This document shows positions 1 to 13,720 of a stretch of 64,000 nucleotides of DNA, in pieces. The notes below the pieces were generated by a model. The model had not been told where the DNA came from. It saw only the letters and a list, made by a program, of their open reading frames with translations, and ran no database searches. The first letter of the stretch is position 1; the number at the start of each line of letters is the position of its first letter. Source of the stretch: Trochalopteron elliotii (taxonomy: Eukaryota; Chordata; Aves; Passeriformes; Leiothrichidae); NCBI GenBank assembly GCA_024734555.1, contig JANPWX010000108.1, positions 864,566-928,565 on the forward strand, in the 5' to 3' direction. The translations under genes were made by a program, and so were the position numbers.

Positions 1-3000
1 ATTTTCAGCAGTAACTGGGCTGTATTGTATACAGTAATATCCACTACAGAATGACTTGGAATGAAGCCATTTTTAGAATACAGCTTTCAAACTTTTTTCA
101 GAAAGCATGCATAATGGGGGAATGAAATATGGTTGCAATACAGAAGTAATGTTTGGACAGTTATACTGTAATTGTATGCTGTGTTTCCTGAAGTGAAATC
201 CATACTTGAGTACTTGCAAATGTGAAGGTAAGTTCCAAAAGTTGCTGATTTTCTACCAAGAATACTTGTCTGCTTTCTATTTTACTTGGTTCTAGTCTTA
301 TGTCAGAATATTTGATGTCACTGTAAAACAAAAGGAAGGTAATTCACAAGCATATATATTACCTTGTTAAGCTCAATTGCATTTCCCACTGAAAGATGAA
401 GTTTTAAAGAAAATTCCCAATATTTCTGAGTTTCATAAAGGATTTTTGCAAGCAATGTCTCTGTCCTGACACTTAAGGATAAAGTGTCTTTATCACCTGA
501 CTTAGCAAAAGAATTGGTCAATTACTTGATTATTTTTCTCTCTATATAAAACCCTTAACCTTTTATGTTGAAATACTCATTTCTAAGTGCAGTGCAAGCC
601 TGTGGAATTCTTGATAACAGCTCGTGAGCCCAGATAAATATGATAATTCATTTAACCTTCATTTCAAATCCACTTATTTGTTACAGGCATCAATCGCATC
701 TAAAAGCTGGAAGACGAATGTATGAGCTGCACTTGGATGTGTAGTTTGTGTGGTCAGGAGCATAAAGACATGAAGCACAGATGTAGTGCAAGCTGAAGTT
801 GGCAGCACAGACAAGGTGTGAAATAGCAGCCTTGCAGCTCAAATACCAGGTGAATGAAATATTTTGAAGCTAGCTTAAGGTATTCGTTACTAGATTTTTG
901 CTGTTTGCATTAAACATTTGTTGTTTTGATAGTTATTAATGTTTAGCTCATACAACTCAACATTTTTAGTTTTCTTCAGCTTTAGACATGGGGGGTTTTG
1001 TGCTTTATATCACAGAGATTCCATGTCAAACCATCATTTTCTAATCCTATTAGAGCTGCATCTGTTATGATATTAATTGGTGGAAAATGGTATTTAGTAG
1101 TTATCCTATTATACAGTCTTTTCTTTTATCACTGGTTTGTTTCATATCTCTAGAGCTCAGATTTTCTTCTGGCTTTAGTTCAGTATGTTTGAAAAATCAG
1201 AGCCCCAACAAAGGCATGAATGGAAGCATGATATCCTCACTCCTTCTTCTTGGCTAACACAAAGAAAGTGTAGTATATCTCTCCTTTGTTTCTAGGTAAG
1301 GATTTAGAATGGCTTTTAAAATATCTCAGATTACTTTTCTCACATTGTTTATCCAATATGACCAATCATAGCAGGCTCTCTTCCAATCCTCTTGTTTAAC
1401 TTATCAGCTTGTTAGTTCTGTGGAATCTTTCTCATACATTTTTTTCCCTTCACACAACACTCACCACAGGTGAAATTCATTCCTGGGTCTGTAGCCAGTT
1501 CCAGGATCACACGATAAGTTATTGCTTAAATTTATAGCAATATTATGAGGACATAAATTAATTTTTAAGGACCTGGTATGGTCCTCTGAACAGGTGTGAG
1601 TTTTAACTATTGCGATAGAGTTCTTTTCAGCTGGAAAACTTGCAGCTTTGCTGGTACTTTCAAACCATTTAAACTTTCAGTCTCCTTGACTATAAATGCA
1701 GCTTGCAGTGGGTGAAGCCCCTGGTAATGCAATGCTTAAGCCTCATTTGTATGGAAGGCAAACAATGGCTGTTGCAGAGTTTCAGAATGGTGTGGGAGAC
1801 CAAATTATCCGATAACTTCAGTATGAAAAATTCAGTGAAAATATTTTTAAAATTTCAGAAAAATTAACTGGCACCTGCATGCTTGGTATTATCTACAGCT
1901 GAATTAACTGGGAGAAGCAGCTATGAAGAAAGTGATTATAATAATAAGAAAAGAATGAACTAATTTCAGTGCTTGACTCATTTCTGTAGATTAATAACTG
2001 ATACTAGATTTGGTTTAAGGAAGAGCAAGAAAATACTTTTTTCTTTTTTTTGAGAGAAAGAAAAAAAAAAGACAAACTTACATAAGTCTAACTGGGTTTT
2101 TTGTCACTTTCAACCAACAAACAACTTTTCTGTTGGAAAACTAAGCATTGTCATAGCACATTCTCTGTTCTATATCTCAGTCAAAAATTCAAGATGATTA
2201 ATTAATGCACAATATGATAAACTTGATTTAATTCTATATATAGAGCTATGGTTTCTGATACATGTAATTACAGCCCTCTGCATAATAAAAAGTTGGGATC
2301 TGTGCTGGAGACCTTAAGCTGGATCTAGAACTTTTCTTGTGAACCTGCAATGCAAAGCCTAGCATGTTTAAAATCTCATACTGTGTTTTATTTTTGGAAG
2401 TTGTCTAAGAGGGTTTTTTAAAAAAAAAGGAAAAAAAGAGCAAATTTGTATTTAGCAAATACAAATGGAGTGTATCTTCTCATTAGGCTTCATGTGAAAA
2501 AGACTTCTCCTAGAACAGCAGCAGTCACTACCTGGCTGTGGCTTTGTGGACCAGGCCCTCTTCCATGATGTGTCTTTTACTTATTCCTCTTGAGTACCTC
2601 CCCTTTCACTTTTGGTGACACAAATCTGCCACGAAGGTGTGCCACATGTCCTGGTATGTTGATTGGCATTGCTTGTCACACAGTGGAGTTTCTACCTGGT
2701 TTACCTGGACTTGTCCTTTGCTGAGGCTGTGCAGTTCTACACACCAACAGGAGGATAATACCAGAGGGGTAAATTTGGCACTGAGGATGCCTGCTAACAG
2801 AAGTAGAAATGAAATTTATGAAATTCCTCCCAGCAGCAATGTGCCTATGAAACAAAGGCAGCTATTAACTAAACACAACTTTGTAATAATAATTATACCT
2901 GCCCCAATACAATATCAGTAAAATTCAGAAATGAGCAGCAACTACTGCTGACTGAGACAAAAGAGTAGAGATGAACTTTAATTAAAGGGAAAAAATCACA

Positions 3001-6000
3001 ATGTTTTTGCTTCAATATTTTTTATTCTTTGAAAGGTCGCTCTCTTTCTCAATGTTCCCTTCTGTAATTTCATTTTTCTTCTAGTGAAAAATATTTTAGA
3101 CTGCATAACATTCTTTTGTCCGTTCTTTTCTTGTTTATTTTCGCATGTTGTATTATAACTTCTGATTCACTATGATATCCAATAGTTGATGTATTAGACC
3201 CTGTTACTGCTTTCACTGTTCTTGCCATGCTTCCTTCCTCTCTTAATATCTGTCTTCACAATTACTCAATCATTATCTTTGTTATTATCCCGTTTCTCTT
3301 GTGCCTTATCTCTGTTTCACTCATGTTTTCCATCCCTGGAATGGACCTGCAGCTGGTCTCCCTCTCCTGTCACCTCTTTGGAGTCTAAAACTAGGCTTGT
3401 GTCATCAAAGAAATATTTCATATGCATTGATTTTTCCCTAAGTGCATCTGGTTGTCTCTTTAGTTCTACCACTTGATATTTCAGTACCCTGAATTATAAC
3501 ATTTTTAAATGTTCAGTTTTGGTTCACCATTTCATTCCTTCACAAGGAAAATAAAAGTTTTATTGCATACCTGAAAAACTGACACCACTTGAAAAATCCC
3601 CAGCAGATTACACAAATGTTCACGATGATTTACTGTGTCCACATTAAAAGCCGACTTCAAGAAGAGGCTGTACCCCATGTCTATAGAAACTGGCAATTTC
3701 TTATTCTGTGACTATCTCCTCCAAAGTTCGAGCAATTTGCTCTGCTGAGGGAAAGAAATTAACTCAGACTACTTCCACTGCAGTGGTAATGATGTCTGAG
3801 CTAACTATGTTAAGACAGTTGAGATAGCTCTGTGCTTCAGGGAACTCACTTCTGAGCAGCCATATCCTAGGAATAGTGAGATAATTAGGAAGCAGTTTCA
3901 GATAACTGATGGCAGGGCTTTGCATTTTAAAGGTATTGCTATATATGCTAGAAAAATGAGATTTTTGAATTAGTGGTTTCACATGCCTCAACTCCATCCT
4001 ATAAAAATCAAGCCAGTTAAAGCCAGGATGGTTATGTGAAGTCAGGACAATCAAAGTCATACAACACTCTTAAACAGAGTGGTACTATGAATGTTCTACA
4101 GGGCATGTTTGGAATTACATTACCTCTTGATTAACAGTGGCTTTCCTCACTTGCTTCGTTGTGAGGATGACAAAAACTTTTCTGTCTTGGATGTGTGCAA
4201 AAAATCCCTTGGGTGGCCGAACCTTAATAGTTACTTCCATTTTCAACTTCTGGTTGTGAGATTCTTTTCTACAGTGTTTCAGAGGGTGGGAAACTTTTAT
4301 TTTTTCTTTTCTTTCATCTCAGAAAGCCTAATAGGGGTGTCAAAGAAATCCTTCGAGAAATAAATCTAGACTTCAGGACCTCTTCATTTTGTCTCTTCAA
4401 GACCCCTATTCAATATCTGAAACAATGATCAGTGAATGCTTAAAGTAAATGACTGGTGTATCAGTCTCTATCATATTAATTGATGATGTTTCTTTAAATG
4501 CTGTTTCACAGCTATTAAACAATGCATTTCTGGTGAGTGAAACAGGATTTTCATAAACAGCATATGGAGCTGACTGTAAACCAGATTGGCTTCTTACTTT
4601 TGTTATAAAAAATCAAGCTGACTGCCAACATTAGGCAAAATTGGTCACCTCCATGAGATCTTTTTGGAACAAACAACAAGATACTTTTATTAATTTTTCC
4701 TTTTTTTTTTCCCTCGCAGCAGTATTTTTCTCCTTAAACATCATATTTATGGTTGTATATTAGCCTTTTTAAAAATAAACAAAAAATAATTTTTAAAAGC
4801 TGTGGGGAAGATCTACCCAGACTGTTTTGAGAAGTTTTCATCTGCATCCCTCGTGTATTTGAGGGTCTTTGTGTGTATCCTGCCATTAAGCCAACAGCAA
4901 AGGATAAATAAAATATACTGTATTTCTTTTTCCACCTGAAACCAGCACAGAGTTGAGTAAAGGGTACACTGCGTGTGTGTATACTGTGGAGAGAAGTTCC
5001 TTATTCCTGTTTCAGGGTGCTATACCTAAAGTGAGACCATATAAAGAGAGAAAGGTGGAAGAACAGAAATCCAGTTACCTGCAGTGGGAGCAGTGACTAT
5101 CCTCTCCTGCCGCGCATAGTCATGAAAACCTCTTGAAGAGGGGCAGAGTTCATATGGATACAAAGGAGTGAGCAAGAGAGAACAAAATCATAGCAATTTA
5201 CCTTTTCTTCCACATAGTTTTTATTATTATTTTCATCTCCTTTTCCATTTAAGGGGAGGTACTATACAGTTCATCAGATTTTAATGTGAAACATTTGTGC
5301 ACATATTAAATCTTGTGATTGCTACTTGCCCAGCACTATTGAGTAATGATTAGAATGATGGCTATCTGCATATTCTATAGTCTAAAATTATAATAAAAGC
5401 TCTGAATATTGCATTTTGCTGTCATTCTCCCCTCTGAGTAAATATATATTGAAATGAGGTAGAGTTCAAAAACATTACACTGGACTATGATTAAACCAAG
5501 ATGTAAGGACATCTGTCAGAAACAACCTCCTGGCTAATATTTTCACAGTAAAATTTCTCTTTATTTATATATAGAGTGAGAAAATGATTCTCATATATGA
5601 TTTCCCCTTGTCTCAACTACAGGCTTTTCCTGAGGAAAGGCAGTTGGCTCAGATTTTGACCCTTTGTCCCCTTTCGTTGTTTTCTTTGGCTACTTGTATA
5701 GCAAAAATTATTATTTTTTAAATTAGAGCCAATTATGTTACTGGCTGCACATGTCTGACAGACCATCAAAATTTAATTGCCACAAAAAATTGCTTTCAAA
5801 AAATCAAAGTTACCTACGTAGTCTGCAAGATAAAGAGTTACTCTGATTCTGCAAGCCTATTTGATAACAACAGGTCACAAAATAGGGAAAATCCAAAGAA
5901 ACTAGAGGTGATAATTGCTTATTATTGGTGGACCAGCACCACCATTCTTGTAAATCCTCCCTCAAAGATTAATACAAGAATGTCAGCTCTAAATATTTTA

Positions 6001-6816
6001 CAGTTTAATAGAAATCCAATTTATTTATAATTTGTTCTTCCCAGAACCAATGCTTACATACAAAACTACGCAATATATAAACCTATGAAAATATAGAGGA
6101 TGTAAAAAAAGAGATTAGCATCTCTTTGTCCCAGAGAAGTATGCAATATGAAGTATTTTTGTTATGCCACTTTATTGACAAGTACTTTATACATTTGATA
6201 ATGTCTTTGAACGAATAGCATTTTTGATAACTCAGTGTAAATGTTTCCTCCTCCAATCAAGATTATCAGAATTAGAACAGTGTCATGGGAACTGGCTAAA
6301 AAAATAAAATTAATGATAAACATGAAATTATTTAGTTATGGGAATATTTTCCAACTTTTCAGCTGATAAAATAATTGAGCCTGGGAAGTAGATAAAACAA
6401 TCAAATAACATAAATATTCTTCCCCTACCTCACATATGTGAAGAATTAACACTCCATGATCAAAAATACATTTAAAAATACCTACAGAAATATCATTTTA
6501 ACACAAAGCTGGCACTTTGAGTCAGCTTGTCATTTTACAGATAAATTGCTTTTGTTGTCATTTCACTCTTGCAAAACAAAGATTAGTGCTTGATTGCAGT
6601 GGAATTCTGACACCTGTGAAGCCCATTTTGTTTTTTTAACTGAAGTAGGTCATAGCTTCAACCTTAAACTTTGCGGGTGGGGATCATGTTCTTTATAGCT
6701 ATAACCTGCCTTGACTCAACCAGTCTTTGATGAGTTGGATGGACATTAATAGAAAGAAAGAGAAATGCCATTCAAAACAAGAGGAAACGATGTTACTGCC
6801 TTACATGAACCTGTTT
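1..6816. other. AT-rich non-coding DNA, no gene seen
   Basis: There is no open frame above about 100 codons, and none of the short frames has a recognisable motif or a convincing exon border. Short A and T runs occur, for example near 2040-2070 and 2415-2440. I see no LTR, LINE or RNA gene. It reads as ordinary vertebrate intergenic or intronic sequence. Confidence 0.75.
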
Positions 6817-6875
6817 AGGTCTGGATCCAACACCCTCTGAGCTTAATGGCAAAGTTCCTCCTGATGCCAGTGGAA
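6817..6875 (-). repeat. Ancient sauropsid interspersed repeat, fragment
   Basis: Read on the minus strand, this stretch carries the pattern 'CCACTGG.ATCAGGAGGAACTTTGCCATT' followed later by 'GGATCCAGACC'. That resembles an old repeat common in turtle and bird genomes, whose core reads roughly 'TTCAATGGGAGTT..GCCTGA' and ends 'GCAGAATTTGGCCC'. I recognise the pattern from memory and cannot name its class. The copy is short and diverged. Related fragments appear to lie near 37176, 48885 and 55715. Confidence 0.45.
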
Positions 6876-8248
6876 GATAAAACGTAAGGGGAATAGACTT
6901 AACAAATAGTTTTGCTTGCTTTTCACACAGAATAGGACTCATAACAGGGAAGGGGACCTCTGTGAAAATAGAGAAACTTGTATAGACAAAAAATCATCTG
7001 TAATGTAAACTGTAGCCCCCGAAAATAGTTAAACTCTCCTGGGACATTTTGTGATTAATTTTATCTAAGGTAAAGATGATAAAGGTCATGAATTACTGAT
7101 TGCAGACTATATGAATCAGTAGGAAGAAGCAATAGATCAGACTCTGACTTGCATTGGGAAAGAGCAGAGGTAGGCTGTATTGTGCAATTTAGGTGTTCCC
7201 ATTGCCTCTGAATCTCCAGTATGAGAGTCTCTGTGACATCCTGCATGAGTGCATGTGTGCCTGTGTGTGTGCATGCACCCAGGGATATGAAGAAGCAAAA
7301 TGGATGAGTAATTCCCATCCGACTGGAAGGAAAATGTGAAGTATGGGGAGATAATTGAAATAAATGGCAGATGGCGTGAGCTCGTAAGATGGAAATCCCA
7401 ATCTTATGTGCTATGTAGGGAAATTAAGATTGTTCATGACTGTCTCAGGTCATTTCAGTTTAGGAAACAAGAAAGCTAAATGCTTTTTTGAACTGGAAGT
7501 CCATACTAAAATAGATCTAGGCAAGTCTTTGTATCTATAGTTTAGTTAGAGGTGTTCTTTCCTTGAAGAAAACCAAAACACATGAACAGGAAAGGTGTTG
7601 ACACACATGCCAATAGGTCCCTCCAGTTTGGGTGGTCAGGGGCTCCTCTTTATAGGGTGTACCTTGGAGAGTGACAATCCTGTGGTCAGGAGTTGGTAGC
7701 CACCTGAAATTAGTGATCACTCTTTCAACCACACCAGCCCCACAGGCCAAAACAGCCCTTATAAACTGCTGGGAACATCAACACTTTCTTCAGAGAGGTC
7801 CTTTGCAAATGGGATGCAGGACTCATGCACTGCCCTTTCTGCAGCAGAAGGGCATGCTCAAAAATGACTATTAAACACTCCTTCCTCTATATAAGCCCAA
7901 AAGAAACCCTGATTTTCCAACATAATTTCAGTTTAATACATTTTTTAATCTGACTAAAATGGGTCCAGACCCTATAGAATTGTAGCGTCAAAGTGAAGGA
8001 AAGAGGTTGCTAAGGGAGTTTCTACTTTAACTCTGGAACTGAGCTACCTGAAAAAAGTCTCATTGTAGTTACAGCTAATGGACATTGAAAATTTTGTTTT
8101 GTCTTGTTTTCTGTAAACAGATCTCCCAGAAGATTTTCCTACATTATCAACTAGTGGACATAACCATATAATTCACTAGGGAAACCAAAGCTATGAATAT
8201 CTTACCTTTGTTAAAAAAAACCCCAAAAAAATAAACAAAACCAAAAAC
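6876..8248. other. Non-coding DNA, no gene seen
   Basis: Overlapping short frames on both strands between 7060 and 7870 have no recognisable motif and look like chance frames. I see no repeat family. A short GT-rich run lies near 7254-7274. Confidence 0.7.
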
Positions 8249-8278
8249 CATACATACATATATATATATATATATATT
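8249..8278. repeat. (CATA)n/(TA)n microsatellite
   Basis: A few CATA units run into an alternating TA tract of about 20 bases. This is a simple sequence repeat that is probably length-polymorphic. It has no coding potential. Confidence 0.9.
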
Positions 8279-10151
8279 CAATTATATGCCTCAGAGTCTG
8301 CAGTCAGATTTCACAAGCACTTTAAATCTCACATTAGCATTAGAATTTCAGCTACAAAATCAAATTATTTTGCTGACCTGTTTCAATTAGTTTACAAAGA
8401 TAATCTGTGTTTCCAATAGAACTTCCATGGCAGACAGCTATAGGAAATATACAGCTGGTTGAGAAGTATTGATTTCTTTTTAAATAAAGTACTGTGTTTT
8501 TTAGCTTTTAGTTGAAACCTAAAGTAATATATTGTTTTGTTTTCAGAAGTCATAAATATGAATGTTAGCCTATAAAAAGAAAAAACTCCTTCTAAAGTGC
8601 ATGATCAATTTTCATGTGTTTAGAGAAAAAGTGAGCAATTTTAAAGTTTTTTTTTTTCTGAGTAACATAACAGCCTTAAAAAAGAAGAAAACAGCCACAA
8701 AAGAAATTGGAAATAACTTTTTTGTTTCACAGTGTTCTTCTATACGAGTATTTAAAGAGCATCTATCAACTCATAAAATTTTATCTGATAACAGGACCAC
8801 TATTGTTTGAATTTGTGATTTTACGATCATCTCTTTGAACTTTCTCTATCAATAAGTCATCTTTAAAGATGCAGATGTTAGCAAGGTTAATATATTTGAC
8901 CAACATACTTTTACAATCTCCTATAGAGGCAGAATGTCTGCAGCATATTATGTGCAGTAGAGCATCACGGGCGATTAATATACAGGCAGAAATTTCAGAG
9001 AAAGGCACTCCTCATTGACTAGCTGTGCTAACAAAAGAGAATCAAATTACAGGAGCCATCAAACCTTGTGCTTGGGGAAATAGGTAGATCACCATCTGTG
9101 CTTTGGCAGAAATTTAGCTTTATCATACAGAAATCTAGGGCTGTATAAAGCGTAAGGAGTTTGCAGCTTCTGAAATATCCAGCTTTGACTATTGTAAAAC
9201 ACAGGAAAAAACTGTTTGGAATTGATTAGTATAAGAACTTCTGATCCTTCAAAAAAAAGTCCTGCATTGTGCTATGTAGCTACTGAGCCTATTATAATAT
9301 ATATATCACAATCCATCCATTCAGTGAGATGTACTTAAGCTTAGTGCAAAGTTATATTAATTAACAAATGTTGTGAGGGTTGAGAAGCAAGAACATTTTT
9401 CCTAGTGAATAGGACTTTTGTTCTCAGATTTTGTTTTGTTTTACTTTTGATAAAAATATTTTTAAAACTGCTGATAATTCAGATTCAGTGGTGTTGTATT
9501 TTATAGGTTTTAAAAATATATCTATGGTTAAAAATTATAACATGCTTTTGTTCTGAAACATATTGTGGTCAAAAATACTTTTTCTTCGTCAGAAAGTATA
9601 ATTTAGTGTTTCCAGCTTGTCTGCTGTATATGTGAACATTCATGCAAATTACATGCTCGCTGGATGGGTGTACACTATGCCAAGGACAAATCAGCTTGTA
9701 GACAAGGCAAAATGAAACCCTGTACACAATATCCTGAATAATTCCATCTCATTCATACAGCACTGGTTACAGTTTTATCTTCTTTTTCATTTCATTGAGG
9801 AATAACTGTATGGGATTAGATCAAGTGTACCTGATTGCCTACTAGATACAGATGAGACGAGAAAACAGAAGAAAAACATTAGTAAAGATGCACATGATTT
9901 GCAGATAATTGTCTTAAGCACCAAACATTTCACCAGAACACTAGAGTGTCCTGTAAGATCGACTTGCCTTCTATTGTTCTTCGCATTCATTTCATTGTAC
10001 TCTGTCCATTTAGGATTGACCCAATATGATTCCTATGCATTGTATCAATCCTTTAATAAATCTGATTTAGGAAGTTATTTGCAATTTTGCATCTCATAGA
10101 AGTATGACATTGGATTTCACGGTCTTATCCTATTTTATGACATGTTCCTGG
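8279..10151. other. AT-rich non-coding DNA, no gene seen
   Basis: There are many A/T runs and short frames only. A single octamer-type POU motif (ATGCAAAT) sits at 9642-9649, but a motif of that length is expected about twice in this window by chance. No repeat family was recognised. Confidence 0.7.
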
Positions 10152-10183
10152 GTTGCTGTAGCAACGCTGTTGCTATGGATTAC
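10152..10183. promoter_or_regulatory. Candidate RFX X-box-like motif pair
   Basis: Positions 10152-10165 read GTTGCT-GT-AGCAAC, an exact inverted repeat with a two-base spacer. This fits the X-box layout bound by RFX winged-helix factors (GTNRCC, 0-3 bases, RGYAAC). Three bases later another GTTGCT half-site begins (10169), followed by a degenerate second half. RFX sites typically lie in promoters or enhancers of ciliary and neuronal genes. No gene start is visible here, so a distal enhancer or chance are both possible. The motif match is seen directly; function is inferred. Confidence 0.35.
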
Positions 10184-11424
10184 ACAATGGGAGTCAGTAG
10201 GGTCAGCAAAGATCAGAGCCCTGCCATTCTTCATTCAAAGGCAATTGTCCCTGAAAAATGTGACTGACTTCAATATTTAAGGCCCGGGTAGTGATATTAA
10301 ACCAGAACGATACTTCTGTTAAAAACCCATAATTAACCTTGTCTTCAACTCTAGGTCACACATTAATAGCAATTTCATAAAGTGGACATTCCTCTGTCTT
10401 TCATTCTTGAAAGCCGAGACACGTTTTAAATAATATGTCTCTTGGAAAAATACATGGGTAATCGTTGCAATTTATTTTATGTCATTATCTAAGCCCTTGA
10501 GACCTCACATTCCCAGCTCCTCTCCCCGAGGTAATTGCATACATCTTGGGAATGTGTGAAATGGTGTTAATATTCAGTGCACCATGCCTCTTCAGAGGAT
10601 CTGCAGCCTACAATGGTGCACTGTCTAGATGTTTCTCCACAGAAACTATTTTTGGGCAAGCGTAATATGAAGCAGTTCTTCACAAAACGAAGTCCTGAGA
10701 TATTTAATGGTTCCCTGGATCCCAACAAAATTCTTAGCAATTTCTGTTGTAACAGTGTCCTCTGCAATTTGGTGATGCAACTGACATCGTCACACATTTT
10801 ATCAAATTTTTTTTCCTTTCATCAAAGAAGAAGCAGCAGTACCATTCCTAACTGTAAATTATTCTGTGTAATGTCTGTTTAATAATATTTGTGCCCTCTC
10901 TGAATATTCTGGGAGAAAGAATTGCATATAGAGGGACTTTTTCAGATTCAAAACTTCAGGATGCAGTAACTGAACTCTACACTCTTGTGTCTTGTATTGG
11001 CATTACCTTGTACAAACTACATGCAAAACATTGCCATCACTCAAGGGCAAGGCAAAGAACAGTCAAGTTCTGGATGCTAAAAACCATTAGAATTGACTTT
11101 ATTTCCTGTGGAATTTAACTTGAAAAATAGTATGTGACCTAATTTCTTGCTTGCTTCACACTATCAGTTGTAACTATATAAGATACAACAGCTTCTTGAA
11201 AAAAGCAGAACAAACTTTGTCTTCACAGTATTTTTCTTTGTTTTTTCTTAATTAGAGTATTTGATAAAGAATACACTCCCACGTATTAAACACACAGCAG
11301 TTAATATTTCTTTCTAAAGTAGTTAATTACCTGACAAACTTTTAAAATTAGCCTTGAACAGCCCAGCAGAACCTCAAGGTACACACATTTAGCAGAGAAA
11401 GCAGCTGATGCATACCACAGATGC
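10184..11424. other. Non-coding DNA with a spaced inverted motif
   Basis: No gene is visible. CACATTCCCA at 10506-10515 is exactly inverted as TGGGAATGTG at 10547-10556, about 31 bases apart; such arms occur by chance a few times in a window this size. Overlapping frames on both strands at 10567-10882 (76-101 codons) have no recognisable motif. Confidence 0.6.
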
Positions 11425-11453
11425 AAATCAAGCTTTTTTAAAAAGCTTGATTT
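11425..11453. repeat. Perfect 14-bp-arm palindrome
   Basis: Bases 11425-11438 and 11440-11453 are exact reverse complements around a single central base (11439). Each arm contains CAAGCTT next to a T or A run. A transcript would form a tight hairpin and the DNA could extrude a cruciform. The arms are far longer than chance predicts for a near-zero spacer, yet nothing nearby marks it as a terminator or a transposon end. Confidence 0.9.
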
Positions 11454-13411
11454 ACTTTTCCAATTGTCAAATGCATCGTCTGCTCAAGAGAAGTAGTACT
11501 TTCACATATTTGTTTGACCAAATTGAAGCTTTGCCTATTTTCCCCAACCCCCACCTAAACCAGATATTAAAAACTAACCCATTCTCTTATTCTCCATAGA
11601 TCCTGAACAGCTAACTGAATGTTGGTGACTTGCTGCAAAATGTCCCCAAAAGAGCTCAAAGCACTCAGGATTCATCTCACCCATCAGCGTTGCAGAAATG
11701 AGGAGTCTGGTTTAAGTTTGTTATCTAGAATTTCTGTAGAGTAGTGGAGTGAGATATGCCATTCATTCTGTTCCAGCAAGGTGTTTAGGATTGGATAGAT
11801 TTTGAAGGGGAACTCATAGCCCTGTTGACCACCTGTACTCGAAACTGCTATGTACTTTGCTGAGAAATTTTCAATCTCCATAGGCTGAAATCCAGCTGTA
11901 GGTTTCAGAGGAGATCTCCTTTTGACTTGGTGTTCTCCTTTTTCCCTCTCCTTATTCCCAAAATAACCCCCCTAATTATTTTGGGTATCTTAAATGTTAA
12001 CCTGTGAGTGTTCCTATTACAGCAATACCTTCTTATTATGGCTGAAAAGACAAGGCTTGCTTTCCTCTGAAAAGGTAAGAATTGTATGTGATAGTAAATT
12101 CTGTGAATCTAAATCAGAGTTGTAGCTTCTGTGAGGTCTGGAGGGCTAGTCAAAAAATATTTGCCTATCACGAGTTAAAGAAAACATAGTACTCTGTTGA
12201 TATTAGTTATGCAGATGAAACATGAAAAATAATTACTTTCTCCAGCTACCATTTTTCCTCTAATTCAATTCAAAAGGGGTATCAGTGATGTGGCATGCTC
12301 AGTTCAGAAATCACATGAAGAATATGACTGATGCTGAAAAATGAAGTGATTCAACACTTGTTTGGTTATTAGAAACATCAACTTCCAAACAGTCAATTAC
12401 TTTCTTGGATAATTCATACTCAGAAACGCAAATGTAATTTTGAAAAATGTAAATTATTCCAACATCACACAGTAAAATGAAAGTTGTTATATCTGAGGGA
12501 CTTTTTAATGTCATAACATCACACAAACTATTGCACATGGGAAAACAAATTGTTACACATTATCTTTGGCGCTGAACTTGGATCCAAACTTCAGTCATAC
12601 GTCAACTCATCTTTTCCAATTAGCAACACTGTTTGGAATGACTTTCCTTTTTTTTTATGCAATCATTTTTAATGAACCTTCTGATCAAATACACCTCGTT
12701 ATCTTTCATGAAGAACTGAGACAGGCAAGCTGATTATTTAAAACAGTTAAAACTGCTTTACATTCATTTAGCTTTGATGGGGTAAAAAAATGTGAAGGAA
12801 AATAGAAATATTTACTTTGTCAAAATTTTAAAGACCTTTACATGCATGTTCAAGTCAGATTATCTTTTTGGTCATAGGTGGCAGAATATAAATAATAGTT
12901 TCTACCTTCAGTTTGTAGAAGGTGATGCACTTAAATATAATACTTTTTATTTCTATCTATTTTCCTGTAATATCCAAACAGGAAGCTAGAAATGTATAGA
13001 GAAAATCAGAAGCCAAAGGCAAAGTGTATCACTATTTGATACACTAGTGCTAGCATGTCTAAATTCTCTATTTCATTTTCAGTGAACACTTCTTTTTCTT
13101 TGGTTTGGTTGTCTTGATTTTGTAGAAGTCACCTAGGGTAATTACTGATCCTTCTATCTTGTGAGCATCACCTGTAACTCCAAATTAAAATATACCATTG
13201 TAATTAGATTTTAAATACATTTCTGCTAAAAGGGTGAAATGACCAGTTCTTACTAGCTAAATCATCATAGTGCTACTATAATCAGTTTAACCTCACCTGC
13301 ACCTTTGTGGTTTCGGTAGAAGAATATTTTACAAGTAGACCAATCCACTTCAAAATAAGTAGGCATAGCAGAATTTAGCTCTATGAAAAGTGTGTTATAA
13401 ATAGGATCTAA
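11454..13411. other. AT-rich non-coding DNA, no gene seen
   Basis: Only short frames without recognisable motifs, for example the minus-strand frames at 11684-11881 and 12311-12538. No repeat family or RNA gene was recognised. Confidence 0.7.
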
Positions 13412-13449
13412 TTTCTCCTCTCTCTCTCCCTCTCTGCCCTCCTCTTCTC
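13412..13449. repeat. CT-rich simple repeat
   Basis: Bases 13412-13435 are an uninterrupted pyrimidine run, mostly CT. After one G, another pyrimidine run continues to 13449. This is a degenerate (CT)n tract. Confidence 0.85.
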
Positions 13450-13720
13450 ATTTTCCCACCTCTTTTGTAATTATCTGAATTTGATTAGAAATAATATGAA
13501 ATTGAGTCACAGCTTACCTTTCACCACACAGGTCACTTGATATTGTCCTCCCTTCCTGTGTGTCAAGGGAAGCTGAATGGTATTTCCTGAATGACATTTC
13601 AATAGAAACCTACAAATACAGTTTAACAAAGAGATCAAGGGATACTGTAAGGATGAGGCAGATTCTTTTTCTTTTTTGAAGGTGTGAAGAGTCCCACTAG
13701 TTACACACCTACATACTTAG

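Noticed and set aside
3775..3786. 12-bp palindrome CCACTGCAGTGG
   Set aside because: Twelve-base palindromes are expected more than ten times by chance in 64 kb.
9642..9649. POU octamer ATGCAAAT (also at 56375-56382)
   Set aside because: An 8-base word is expected about twice on both strands of a window this size.
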